From NCBI GenBank assembly GCA_017303615.1, contig JAFLCK010000008.1, positions 1 to 64,000 on the forward strand: 64,000 nt of DNA. The letters run 5' to 3'. Shown in pieces: positions 1 to 7,458 of the stretch. The stretch is from Obscuribacter phosphatis_A (GTDB lineage: Bacteria; Cyanobacteriota; Vampirovibrionia; Obscuribacterales; Obscuribacteraceae). The notes beneath the pieces are model-generated. The model was not told where the DNA came from and did no database searches. It saw nothing but the letters and a program-made list of their open reading frames with translations. Position numbers and translations under genes: made by a program. Within the stretch, counting starts at the first letter, position 1; the number at the start of each line of letters is the position of its first letter.

Positions 1-1
1 A

Positions 2-127
2 GCTGGCTCGCATGATGCCATGAAGAAAGTGCTCTTCGGAGCAGCCGGTGTGACCGGCGGATTGGCAACACCCGGTTGTATCAACTGGCTCGTTGCATCT
101 GCCCGCGACGCCGCTCTCTTCAACTAA
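2..127 (+). CDS. C-terminal fragment of an unknown protein (truncated by window edge)
   Basis: An open frame enters from the left edge and runs to a TAA at 125-127, giving 41 residues that end in ASARDAALFN. The frame is followed at once by a good rho-independent terminator, which supports it as the true end of a gene. The visible tail is glycine- and alanine-rich in the middle (GAAGVTGG), then has a Cys and a short amphipathic stretch. I do not recognise the family from this fragment and assign no function. Confidence 0.5.
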   Translation, partial: AGSHDAMKKVLFGAAGVTGGLATPGCINWLVASARDAALFN

Positions 128-153
128 GAGTTTTCCCCGCCAACGCCAGCCAG

Positions 154-185
154 AGACCTCCCGTAAGGGGGGTTTTTGGTCTTTT
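154..185 (+). terminator. Rho-independent terminator
   Basis: Stem ACCTCCC (156-162), loop GTAA, stem GGGGGGT (167-173) with one G-T pair, running into a T-run and then TTTTT again at about 181-186. Outer bases AGA/TCT can extend the stem. It closes the transcript of the truncated gene at the left edge. Confidence 0.75.
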
Positions 186-230
186 TAAAGTCTCGCTTGC
201 CGGTAAACACTTTTGTCGACGTGACCTGTT

Positions 231-434
231 TTGGCGGATTGTCCAGATGATTTATGGAATATTCCGACTGTCTCAAGTAAGCTTAGAAACAACCGAATCA
301 GACGAATCGGCTTGGAAGCAAGCCAGCTTCGGCTGGAATTGCCCGCAGAGGATAAATTGAACGTCCCGGAAGGTGCTGCTGCTCTCCGGAAAGTGCTTGA
401 AGAAGCAAGTGAACATGAGGAACTTTATGATTAG
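231..434 (+). CDS. Small acidic hypothetical protein coupled to the ThiF-like gene
   Basis: A 67-residue frame with a TTG start at 231 (an in-frame stop lies at 222-224, so no longer start exists). It ends TAG at 432-434, overlapping the ATG of the next gene (427) by 8 bases. That overlap, and the ribosome site of the next gene lying inside it, are the main reasons to believe it is translated. The protein is charged, with a basic middle (NNRIRRIG) and an acidic helical C-terminus (LEEASEHEELYD). It does not end in Gly-Gly, so it is not an obvious ThiS/MoaD ubiquitin-like carrier. No clear ribosome site precedes 231. Function unknown; it may be spurious. Confidence 0.35.
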   Translation: MADCPDDLWNIPTVSSKLRNNRIRRIGLEASQLRLELPAEDKLNVPEGAAALRKVLEEASEHEELYD

Positions 435-1164
435 TGAATCCGAAACTGATTCTTCTGAGCGGTTTTCGCGTTACCAGAGACAGATGCGCTTGCCAGGCTT
501 TGGTCTGGTTGAGCAAGGGCGTCTTTTTTCTGGTGCGGTATTGATTCTTGGTGCCTCCTTTCTCGCTCGCAGTATTGCTATATGTCTTTGTCAAAGTGGT
601 GTCGGCAGCATAAAGATTGCATCGCAGTCCCTGAATGAGCTCAGTCAAGCCAGACAGTTCATCGGTCTAGTTGACGCGCCCGATACCAAAATCTCTTTTC
701 AGCTTTTATCCGATCCGATGATGCTGCAAATTGAAGACCTGACCGAGAACATAGATGTAGTGGTTGATGCCGACTCGACCTGGCAGGTAAAGTTGTTGGC
801 TTCTGATGTGGCCATGCGCATGAGGAAACCGCTTATTCATAGTCATTCGACGGCTTCGCGTTGCCATGTTTATAGTGTGGTGCCGGGGCGTTCTATGTGT
901 TTGCGTTGCTTACTTACTGAACTCGAGATGGAAGACTATCCCAGGGAAGAAGCCGGATCCGTCAGTTCCATGCCGGCGCTTGAGAGCATACTAGCCGGCT
1001 TTCAGACTCTTGAAGTGGTGAAGCTGCTTTCTGGTTTTGGTGTCAGTCAAGGCAATGAATTGTTGCGCATCGACGGATTGAGCGGTGAGCTAGAGGTGCT
1101 GCGCGGCCTCGATCCTTCGCCAGATTGTCCGGACTGCGGAATTCCCTTTCTAATTGCCGGTTAA
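427..1164 (+). CDS. ThiF/MoeB/HesA-family E1-like protein with degenerate nucleotide site
   Basis: A 245-residue protein. The start at 427 has GAGGA at 417-421; an in-frame ATG at 415 and GTG at 373 are alternatives. The N-terminus RYQRQMRLPGFG is the ThiF/MoeB hallmark. It is followed by the Rossmann entry VLILGASFLA (38-47), where family members have GAGGLG. The acidic loop that normally binds Mg-ATP is replaced by ASQSLNELSQARQF, which keeps only the RQ pair. Two CxxC pairs remain (C158/C161 and C234/C237), matching the structural zinc site. The helix GFQTLEVVKLLSGFG matches the family C-terminus. No catalytic Cys is evident. Members normally adenylate a ubiquitin-like carrier; this one may have lost that activity. 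It converges on the next gene with a 4-base overlap. Confidence 0.75.
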   Translation: MISESETDSSERFSRYQRQMRLPGFGLVEQGRLFSGAVLILGASFLARSIAICLCQSGVGSIKIASQSLNELSQARQFIGLVDAPDTKISFQLLSDPMMLQIEDLTENIDVVVDADSTWQVKLLASDVAMRMRKPLIHSHSTASRCHVYSVVPGRSMCLRCLLTELEMEDYPREEAGSVSSMPALESILAGFQTLEVVKLLSGFGVSQGNELLRIDGLSGELEVLRGLDPSPDCPDCGIPFLIAG

Positions 1165-2030
1165 TTGAAATCGAGCGAGTCCGGCTCTGGTGCTGAAGCC
1201 TCTCGCAGTGCTGTGAGGATAGTTATTGACTTGTCTTTGTATTTTCGTTTAATCAAAACACAGAGCGAGTCCCATTGTCTTGCTGTTTCTCGCACTGCCA
1301 ATTCGCGTGCCGCTTTATAGTAAGTGGTGGCGCCGATTGAGGCGCTGCCCTCCTCCTCCGTCTCCATCGGTCTTGCGCCATCGTCGAGTCGGTTGCCGTC
1401 CAGCGCTTTATATTCAGGGTCGTTAAGCTTTGACCAATCAACTAATTCGATTTGATACGGGTCAAAGGGTTTATCTTTTTTGCGCTTTAGGCGCTCGGCT
1501 TCTAGTTCCAAATACTTTGAATGGCTGTAAAAATCTTGCGCGGCCCGCAAAAGGGCGCCTAAATGTTTAAGGCAGCGGTAGCGATTGCGCGGGTCGCTGT
1601 CTGCATCGCCGGCATAATTGAGAATTAGCTTTTGCTCTCTTTCAACAAAACTGAGCGAGCTTTTCATTTTTCCGGCGCCGAAAAAAAATTGCCCAGAGCT
1701 TGGAATGGTTTCATCGCAGCTCTTAGTGATGATTGCTAAATTGGCTTTGGAGAATCTATTGCCCAGTGCTTCTCTCATTATTCCAGCGTGAATCGAATGT
1801 CCTTGGCTGTCCTTTAGTGCGAAAGCCCGGCTAGGAATTGCTGGTCCAATAAAGAATAGGCCAAACAGGCAAAGCAGCAAGAGCTCTTTGCTCTGCAAGC
1901 TGAAGATGCGGTGCTGCAAACTGACGGTGCGGCGTTCCAAAATGACGGACACTAGCGGCGACCGGTAGCGATACGAACTGGTCGTTTTGTATATGCGTTT
2001 TTGCGATTTAGGTCTAGTTTTACCAATCAT
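1161..2030 (-). CDS. Secreted Het-C / zinc phospholipase C-like protein
   Basis: A 289-residue protein with a hydrophobic stretch LLLLCLFGLFFIG (about 51-63) and a likely cleavage after SRAFA. The N-region before it is unusually long, so a start further in (GTG at V27 or a TTG near residue 45) is possible. The central motif LLRAAQDFYSHSKYLEL strongly resembles the Het-C / bacterial phospholipase C signature LHxxQDFYSHSNW. The upstream segment HSIHAGIMREAL resembles the conserved start of that domain. In the usual metal motif (H-x3-D-x3-H) the first His is Arg here, so zinc binding may be altered. Role inferred only: an envelope-associated hydrolase or a derived binding protein. It is divergent from the exonuclease-WYL gene. 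Confidence 0.6.
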   Translation of the reverse strand: MIGKTRPKSQKRIYKTTSSYRYRSPLVSVILERRTVSLQHRIFSLQSKELLLLCLFGLFFIGPAIPSRAFALKDSQGHSIHAGIMREALGNRFSKANLAIITKSCDETIPSSGQFFFGAGKMKSSLSFVEREQKLILNYAGDADSDPRNRYRCLKHLGALLRAAQDFYSHSKYLELEAERLKRKKDKPFDPYQIELVDWSKLNDPEYKALDGNRLDDGARPMETEEEGSASIGATTYYKAARELAVRETARQWDSLCVLIKRKYKDKSITILTALREASAPEPDSLDFN

Positions 2031-2059
2031 ATCTGCATTCTAATACCTCGGGGAGCGCT

Positions 2060-3070
2060 TTGCTGTATCGTATATCTGCCATTTTCATGCCAGGCTCTGG
2101 TGTCGGTCTGAAAGTGAGCGAGGGAGAAGACTCATTGACAGGCTCAATCAATCTGGTGCAGCCGCCACCGTCACCGACATCAAAAATACAGACCGACAGG
2201 GAGCGCGATAATTTGACCCTGCGTCCTGATGCCTTGCTGAGCAAGCTTGATTTCTTGGCGTTTGACGTGGAGACCACTGGTTTGTCGGCTATCGCTTGTC
2301 GAATCGTCGAGCTGTCGGGTGTTCGTTTCGGTCCTTGCATTCAGTCGGATGGACAGTTCAGCCGTCTTATTAATCCCGGCTGCGCCATTCCACCTGAAGT
2401 CTCCAAGATTCATGGTATTTCGGATGAGATGGTCAAAGATGCTCAGCCGGCCTGTGAGGTTTTGTCTGATTTTCTGCAATTCTCGCAAGGTCTAATCTGG
2501 ATGGCCCACAACGCCGTCTTCGATGTTGAGTTCGTCAAGGTTGAGCTGACCCGAAATAAGCTGCCGCTGCCGCGAACCTTGGTTTTAGATACTCTCACTC
2601 TGGCGCAGAATGTTTTGTATTACCGTGAGCACACACCTGCCAACTACAAGCTCAAGACCTTGTCCGAGTTTTTCGGTTTTGCCGGTGATGAGTATCACCG
2701 CGCCCTTTCAGATAGCATTTATGTAGAGAAGCTCTTCAATTGTTTGCTGGCTACCGGTGGTATACACACATTGGGCGAGCTCATGGCCACAGGAGCGGTG
2801 AAGGAATTTTCTGAATGGTTGGCGCCGGTTTGCAGGGAATCGCTGCCTGCAGCTATACAGGAAGTTTTGCACACCCTTGAAGTCGCTATCGAGAAAGAGC
2901 ATGAGCTGGAGATTAAATATCAAGGAGAATATGTCTACAAGCGTAAGATTAGACCGCAGGCTGTTCTTGAATCTCGAGGCAGTCTCTATTTGAGCGCACA
3001 TTGTCATAAAGCAAAAGCGGAGCGAACCTTCCGTGTCGATCGAATTGTCGAAGCAAGAACAATCAAATAG
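2060..3070 (+). CDS. DEDDh exonuclease (DnaQ/PolC-epsilon type) fused to a WYL-like C-terminal domain
   Basis: A 336-residue protein. The exonuclease domain spans about 63-232, with all five acidic/His positions: D69 and E71 in FDVETTG, D155 in HNAVFDVEF, H213 and D218 in HRALSDS. This is the 3'-5' proofreading exonuclease fold of DNA polymerase epsilon subunits. After a helical linker, residues about 277-336 (ending YLSAHCHKAKAERTFRVDRI and a short tail) look like a WYL ligand-binding domain, which usually sits behind a winged helix in transcription regulators. The TTG start at 2060 has GGGAG just upstream; ATG 2087 is the alternative and changes only the disordered N-terminus. The last 38 bases overlap the next gene. 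Catalysis is well supported; the role of the tail is inferred. Confidence 0.8.
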   Translation: MLYRISAIFMPGSGVGLKVSEGEDSLTGSINLVQPPPSPTSKIQTDRERDNLTLRPDALLSKLDFLAFDVETTGLSAIACRIVELSGVRFGPCIQSDGQFSRLINPGCAIPPEVSKIHGISDEMVKDAQPACEVLSDFLQFSQGLIWMAHNAVFDVEFVKVELTRNKLPLPRTLVLDTLTLAQNVLYYREHTPANYKLKTLSEFFGFAGDEYHRALSDSIYVEKLFNCLLATGGIHTLGELMATGAVKEFSEWLAPVCRESLPAAIQEVLHTLEVAIEKEHELEIKYQGEYVYKRKIRPQAVLESRGSLYLSAHCHKAKAERTFRVDRIVEARTIK

Positions 3071-4532
3071 TCTATCTGCCGCTAGAACTGGTCGGGGCGC
3101 CCTTACCATTCTTTCCTTGTCCTTGGCGGTCTTTTCTATCTTCTCTGTCTTATTTGGTCCTTTGCTTATACTCCTGCTTTTTAGTCCTCAGGCTGATGCG
3201 GCACCCTTCTTCTTTCGTAAGCGCAGTTATCGCATTGATGAGAAGACCGTCCAAGAAGAAAGCGAGAAGCTTGGTAAAGACCTTGATTCGGTAGGGGCGT
3301 CGCGGTCGGGGGCTGGTGTCGCCGATGGTGCCGACTCGACTGACGGGGCGGAAGCCGGCGAGTCTTGGAAATCTGGCGAATCTGCAAAAGACTCAAAAGA
3401 CTCAAGAGACTCAAAAGACTCAAAATACTCAAAAGATTCTAGAAATTCCAAAAGTGAAGGCGGGGCCGGTTCTAGAGTTAAAGGTGACGGTGAAGATTCG
3501 GGGCAGGCTATTGATGAGGCTCTTGAAGATGAGCGCAACAATAGCGATCTGAACAAACAAATTGACAAGCATGTGCGGCTCGGTGATATGTTTTTTCATC
3601 GGCGCGACTATACCAATGCTTTGATTGAGTATGAAGAGGTGCTCAAGCTTTCGCCGGAGAATTTTAAGGCGCACTTTATGCTAGGTAAGGTTCTGATGAG
3701 CATCGCCGATTATGAAGAGGCTCTGAAAGAATTTGAGAAAGTTGTGGCAATTCGTCCAACTTCTTCCGATGGTCATTTTATGAAGGCCGAATCTCTGCGT
3801 ATGCTTTCTCGCTTTGAAGAAGCAAGACCAGAGTATTTGAAGTCTTTGCGCATTGATAGCGGTAATGCCTTGGCTCATGCTTATCTCGGCGAATGTTATC
3901 GCATGAAGGGGGCGTTCAGAGATGCCATCGCTGAATGCAAGGTCTCTTCTAGGCTCAAGAAAGATTTGGTAGTGCCTCATTTGATTATGGCTCAATGTTA
4001 TGCGGCGATTAGATTGCCGGAAGAGTCATGGAAAGAGTACCAGACCGCCATTTCTCTTTCTCCCAAAGACGCCATTGTCAGGGCTCGTTATGGTCAGGCT
4101 CTAGGTAAGGCTGATAAGTGGAAGGAAGCTTTATCACAGTTCTTGACCGCCACAGATCTAGACCCATCTTATTCGGAAGGGCATGTCGGCTTGGCTTGGG
4201 CTTTTGCCAATGTCGGCAAAGTGGAAGAAGCTCTGAAAGAGGCACGTCTAGCCGTTTCGCTGGCGCCCAATGATCCCGATACTCATTCTAATCTGGCTTG
4301 GGTTTACAGCAAAAATAAAGACCACCATTCAGCCGTTGTCGAATATAGATTGGCATTGCAGATTGATCCAAAGAATGGACAGTTACACAAGGCTTTGGGA
4401 CTCGAGTATAAAAGTATTGGCGACAATAATGCCGCCATTGCTCAACTATTGACGGCTCGTCAGCTTTTGCCCGCAGATTATGAAGTAAAGTTGGCCCTAG
4501 ACTCACTCATGCCCAAGAGCAAAGTTCATTAA
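3033..4532 (+). CDS. Secreted or membrane-anchored tetratricopeptide (TPR) repeat protein
   Basis: A 499-residue protein, GTG start at 3033 inside the end of the preceding gene; no Met start lies close to the mature part. A hydrophobic segment (about residues 27-52, ending PQADAAPF) is a signal peptide or anchor. A low-complexity Ser/Asp/Lys linker follows (about 105-150), including five 9-base repeats. From about residue 175 to the end there are nine or so TPR units, visible as repeated blocks such as NALIEYEEVLKLSPENFKAH and EALKEFEKVVAIRP. TPR arrays bind partner proteins; the partner here is unknown. It lies convergent to pyrE with no visible terminator between. Confidence 0.8.
   Translation: MSIELSKQEQSNSLSAARTGRGALTILSLSLAVFSIFSVLFGPLLILLLFSPQADAAPFFFRKRSYRIDEKTVQEESEKLGKDLDSVGASRSGAGVADGADSTDGAEAGESWKSGESAKDSKDSRDSKDSKYSKDSRNSKSEGGAGSRVKGDGEDSGQAIDEALEDERNNSDLNKQIDKHVRLGDMFFHRRDYTNALIEYEEVLKLSPENFKAHFMLGKVLMSIADYEEALKEFEKVVAIRPTSSDGHFMKAESLRMLSRFEEARPEYLKSLRIDSGNALAHAYLGECYRMKGAFRDAIAECKVSSRLKKDLVVPHLIMAQCYAAIRLPEESWKEYQTAISLSPKDAIVRARYGQALGKADKWKEALSQFLTATDLDPSYSEGHVGLAWAFANVGKVEEALKEARLAVSLAPNDPDTHSNLAWVYSKNKDHHSAVVEYRLALQIDPKNGQLHKALGLEYKSIGDNNAAIAQLLTARQLLPADYEVKLALDSLMPKSKVH
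3390..3434 (+). repeat. Five tandem 9-bp repeats coding for (D)SK/R
   Basis: Unit gactcaaaa (with variants gactcaaga and tactcaaaa) repeats five times in frame inside the TPR protein, encoding a DSKDSRDSKDSKYSK stretch. The array length is a multiple of three, so copy-number change would alter only linker length. Confidence 0.85.
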
Positions 4533-4556
4533 GGCAAAGTGCGCAAAAAGAAAAGT

Positions 4557-5177
4557 TTAGGCGTTTCCAAACTTTGTACTACCTGGTTTGATTGGTTTGG
4601 AGCCGCTTAGGCAAAGCGGGCAGTTCTTCTCTTCCCAGGTTTCAAGATTGAGTGAAATTAGGTTGAAGAAAGGCACCCCGAACTCCACTTTTCCCCCGCT
4701 TCTATCAATCAGGGCTGCCACCGCCACTGGTGTGGCTCCAAGTTCTTTCACAAGGTTCAAGACTTTCTTGGCTGAGCCACCGGTGGTGGTGACATCTTCC
4801 ACGACTAGAACCTTTTCGCCAGGCACAAGTTCAATGCCGCGTCTTATGGAAAATTCGTTTGATCCGCCTTCGCGTTCGGCAAATACCGCTCTGATTTCAG
4901 CTGTCTTGGCGATGTCATTCATAACCTGATTGAGCGCCAGTGCTGTAAAGACTTCCATATGCACGGCGCCTAATGCTGGACCGACCACCACGTCTGGAAT
5001 TATGCCGGCCGATTTCATTTTCTCAGCCAAGAGTAATGCCAGAGTCATGCCGTGACTGGGGTACTGCAGTACCTTTTGGCATTGCATGTACTCGTTTGAG
5101 TGCAGTCCGCTCGACAAGAGAAAATGACCTGTTTGCCAAGCTTTTACTGATTTTAAGATCGACTCTGGACTTTGCAC
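4557..5177 (-). CDS. pyrE: Orotate phosphoribosyltransferase
   Basis: A 206-residue protein that transfers orotate to PRPP to give OMP, the fifth step of pyrimidine synthesis, in the cytoplasm. The PRPP loop VLVVEDVTTTGGSA (about 123-136) is intact. The N-terminal HFLLSSGLHSNEYMQC matches the substrate-binding start of PyrE. The segment FAEREGG is the flexible catalytic loop, with K replaced by E/R as seen in some members. The start is GTG at 5177, preceded by AAGGAG with a 6-7 base gap. The C-terminal LCLSGSKPIKPGS matches the longer PyrE variants. It is alone on its strand and not in an operon with other pyr genes. Confidence 0.9.
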   Translation of the reverse strand: MQSPESILKSVKAWQTGHFLLSSGLHSNEYMQCQKVLQYPSHGMTLALLLAEKMKSAGIIPDVVVGPALGAVHMEVFTALALNQVMNDIAKTAEIRAVFAEREGGSNEFSIRRGIELVPGEKVLVVEDVTTTGGSAKKVLNLVKELGATPVAVAALIDRSGGKVEFGVPFFNLISLNLETWEEKNCPLCLSGSKPIKPGSTKFGNA

Positions 5178-5311
5178 TGGATACTCCTTGTAAAACCGGC
5201 AGCCAAAAAGCTGCAGTTATTTTTGCATATCTCAAATTGGAGATAGGAGCCCACTGCCAACTGTAAAAGCTTTCAGCTGCTTGCGGTGATAAGGGCTTTT
5301 GTCGGTTTTTT

Positions 5312-5342
5312 TTGTCATGGCTATTGGCTTTTCGGGTAAAAT
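5312..5342 (+). promoter_or_regulatory. Possible sigma-70-type promoter for the amidotransferase-epimerase pair
   Basis: TTGTCA at 5312-5317 and TAAAAT at 5337-5342, separated by 19 bases, which is longer than ideal. It lies about 115 bases before the start at 5459. The short dyad GACCTtAGGTC near 5391-5401 lies between it and the gene. Weak support. Confidence 0.3.
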
Positions 5343-5458
5343 AAGCACTCGTGAGGCTGAATACGCCGGGCTTGAGGCTTAATGACTTTTGGACCTTAGG
5401 TCAATAGCAATGCTCCATAGCAGGCTCACCTAGACTAGGAAACATCGGCAAATTAATC

Positions 5459-6262
5459 ATGGCTAAACATACTGAAAGCAAATCTTCTCAAACAAATCAG
5501 TCTGAAAACAACAAAGATAGCTTCCTGCCTTTGATAGGTATCAACTTGGATGTTAAGGTTGGTCCACCAGAAGAAGCGGCTATCCAAACCACATATACCG
5601 ATTCAATTTTGCGCAGCGGTGGAGTGCCTGTCCTTCTGCCTCCCATGGGTGATGAGCAGTTGAAGGCTGTTTTGGCGCGCCTCGACGGCGTTATGCTCAT
5701 CGGCGGCGCTGATTACTGTCCGTCTCTTTATAACGAAGAAGCGGACGGCACTGTCGATTTGGCTCACGAAAGAAGACAAGACTTCGATTTCCGGCTAGCC
5801 CGGCAAGTCTTGGCTCAGTCTATGCCTGTGCTTGGAGTGTGTCTGGGGGCGCAGCTGCTCAATATTTTGCAGGGTGGTTCTTTGATTCAAGACATCAAGA
5901 CGTCCTTGCCCGAATCTAAGATCGAGCATGTGAGTAAGAACGGCTGGCAGGAAGGCTTTACACGGCATGAAGTGCGACTGGAGCCGGCTACTACTTTGGC
6001 GGCGGTTTACGGAAGAGAGCGCTTCGAAGTACCTACTTCGCATCACCAGTCTGTCAAGAGTTTGGGGCGCTCTCTCAAGGTTTCAGCCCTTGCCGATGAT
6101 GGTGTTGTGGAAGCGATAGAGATGGTGGATCGCACTTTCGTTATTGGTGTGCAATGGCATCCTGAGCGCGATTACGAAACTAACAAGCCGCTCTTTGACC
6201 GCTTGGTGGCGGCCGCTAGAGAGTTTGCCGAGCAAAAGGGGCTAAGATGCGCAGAATACTGA
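5459..6262 (+). CDS. Class I glutamine amidotransferase-like hydrolase of the PuuD (C26) family
   Basis: A 267-residue cytoplasmic protein. The catalytic triad is visible: nucleophile C128 in GVCLGAQLLN, and the C-terminal VQWHPERD with His and Glu. PuuD enzymes hydrolyse gamma-glutamyl-GABA; relatives hydrolyse other gamma-glutamyl amides. The elements PLIGINLDV at the start, MLIGGADYCPSLY and TSHHQSVKSLG are typical of the family. The PuuD nucleophile motif usually reads GICRG; here it is GVCLG, so the substrate may differ. The start ATG follows AGGAAA. Its last 16 bases overlap the epimerase gene, so the two are probably co-translated. Confidence 0.8.
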   Translation: MAKHTESKSSQTNQSENNKDSFLPLIGINLDVKVGPPEEAAIQTTYTDSILRSGGVPVLLPPMGDEQLKAVLARLDGVMLIGGADYCPSLYNEEADGTVDLAHERRQDFDFRLARQVLAQSMPVLGVCLGAQLLNILQGGSLIQDIKTSLPESKIEHVSKNGWQEGFTRHEVRLEPATTLAAVYGRERFEVPTSHHQSVKSLGRSLKVSALADDGVVEAIEMVDRTFVIGVQWHPERDYETNKPLFDRLVAAAREFAEQKGLRCAEY

Positions 6263-7233
6263 TCACCGGCGGTGCTGGATTCATCGCCAGCCACTTGACT
6301 GAGCGCTTTCTCGCTCTCGGTGACAAAGTTGTCGCCATCGATAACTTCAACGATTTCTACAATCCAGCGCTTAAGCGCAGCAATGTCAACGCTTTCTTGG
6401 CAGATCCTGCCCATAGAGATAGTTATCGACTCGTGGAAGGCGATATCAGAGATGCGCATGCTCTAGACGAGGCCTTTAGCGGAGGACCTTTCGATGTGGT
6501 CATTCATTTGGCGGCCATGGCTGGTGTGCGCCCCTCACTAGAGTCTCCTGCCTATTATTTTGATGTAAATGTAAACGGCACTCAGCGCTTGGTGGATAGA
6601 ATCGTGCCGAATGCTGACCGCACTCGCCTCGTTTTTGCTTCTTCCAGTTCGGTCTACGGTGAGCGAGGCGGTGAAGCCTTCAAAGAGACCGATCGGGTTA
6701 CTGAGCCAATTTCACCCTATGCGGCCAGTAAGGCGGCCAATGAACTGCAGCTTTATGCCTGCCATCATGCCACCGGGCTGAAAGTGGTTTGTCTTCGTTT
6801 CTTTACTGTTTTTGGACCAAGGCAGAGACCCGACCTGGCTATTCATAAATTCTGCCATCTTATTGACGAAGGCAAGCCGGTTGAGCTTTTCGGTGATGGC
6901 TCCACCCGTCGCGACTATACCTATGTAGGCGACATTGTCAAAGGTATAGAGAGTGCTATGTCATACGATTTCGCTGGTTATGACATCATCAATCTGGGTC
7001 GGTCGGAGCCGGTCTTGCTGCTGGATATGGTACGTTCGCTTGAGAAACATCTCGGTAAGAAAGCCGATTTGGTTTTCAAGCCTATGCAGGTTGGCGATGT
7101 TCCTTATACCTATGCCGATATCAGCCATGCCAGAGAGGTTCTAGGCTATTCGCCCGCGACAAGTTTTGATGAAGGGGTCGGGCACTTTGTCGACTGGTTC
7201 CGAAAACAGAAAGCCTTCAGCCTGACATCCTGA
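6247..7233 (+). CDS. NAD-dependent sugar-nucleotide epimerase (UDP-glucuronate 4-epimerase-like)
   Basis: A 328-residue extended short-chain dehydrogenase. The Rossmann start RILITGGAGFIASHL has Ala where most members have Gly (GFIGSH), a conservative change. Catalytic features are present: SSSSVYG (Ser) and SPYAASKAANE (the YxxxK pair). The segment VAIDNFNDFYNPALKRSN closely matches UDP-glucuronate epimerases and related GalE-like enzymes that make nucleotide sugars for envelope polysaccharide. TRRDYTYVGDIVKGI is the usual C-terminal substrate region. It overlaps the amidotransferase gene by 16 bases. Exact sugar specificity cannot be read from sequence. Confidence 0.85.
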   Translation: MRRILITGGAGFIASHLTERFLALGDKVVAIDNFNDFYNPALKRSNVNAFLADPAHRDSYRLVEGDIRDAHALDEAFSGGPFDVVIHLAAMAGVRPSLESPAYYFDVNVNGTQRLVDRIVPNADRTRLVFASSSSVYGERGGEAFKETDRVTEPISPYAASKAANELQLYACHHATGLKVVCLRFFTVFGPRQRPDLAIHKFCHLIDEGKPVELFGDGSTRRDYTYVGDIVKGIESAMSYDFAGYDIINLGRSEPVLLLDMVRSLEKHLGKKADLVFKPMQVGDVPYTYADISHAREVLGYSPATSFDEGVGHFVDWFRKQKAFSLTS

Positions 7234-7269
7234 GAACATTTGCAAATATAAACGATTGTCTGTTTTGCC

Positions 7270-7299
7270 TTGACAGTGGCAACTCAGTCTCAGGATAAT
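7270..7299 (+). promoter_or_regulatory. Promoter of the tRNA gene
   Basis: TTGACA (perfect -35 box) at 7270-7275, an 18-base spacer, and GATAAT at 7294-7299. Transcription would begin about 5-7 bases before the tRNA at 7312. It is the best-matching promoter found by eye in the window. Confidence 0.75.
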
Positions 7300-7311
7300 C
7301 AATGATCACGT

Positions 7312-7385
7312 GGCACGGTAGCTCAGTAGGCTAGAGCGGGCGACTCATAACCGCCAGGTCGCGGGTTCGATTCCCGCCTGTGCCA
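7312..7385 (+). tRNA. tRNA-Met (anticodon CAT), probably elongator
   Basis: A full cloverleaf can be folded. The acceptor GGCACGG pairs with CTGTGCC (one G-T), with discriminator A. The D stem is GCTC/GAGC. The anticodon arm is GGCGA-CTCATAA-CCGCC with anticodon CAT. The variable loop is AGGTC and the T arm GCGGG-TTCGATT-CCCGC. CCA is not encoded. The closing pair of the anticodon stem would be an A-C mismatch. A CAT anticodon could also be tRNA-Ile2, whose C34 is turned to lysidine by TilS (encoded about 1 kb downstream). The GGC acceptor start and the D arm fit elongator Met better. Confidence 0.92.
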
Positions 7386-7409
7386 TATTTTTGCAATAAC
7401 AGCTTTGTC

Positions 7410-7442
7410 AGCAGCGCTCTTGCGGCGCTGCTATTGCTTTTT
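7410..7442 (+). terminator. Terminator of the tRNA transcript
   Basis: Perfect 8-bp stem AGCAGCGC (7410-7417) / GCGCTGCT (7425-7432), a 7-base loop, then a short spacer and TTTTT. It points in the tRNA direction; the opposite strand has no T-run. Confidence 0.85.
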
Positions 7443-7458
7443 AGCGAGATTGGGCGGT

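Noticed and set aside
2020..2340. A 106-codon minus frame opposite the exonuclease gene
   Set aside because: Fully within the well-supported exonuclease coding region on the other strand.
3390..3434. Short tandem repeats considered as a CRISPR array
   Set aside because: Units of 9 bases have no spacers and translate in frame inside a protein; no cas genes are present.
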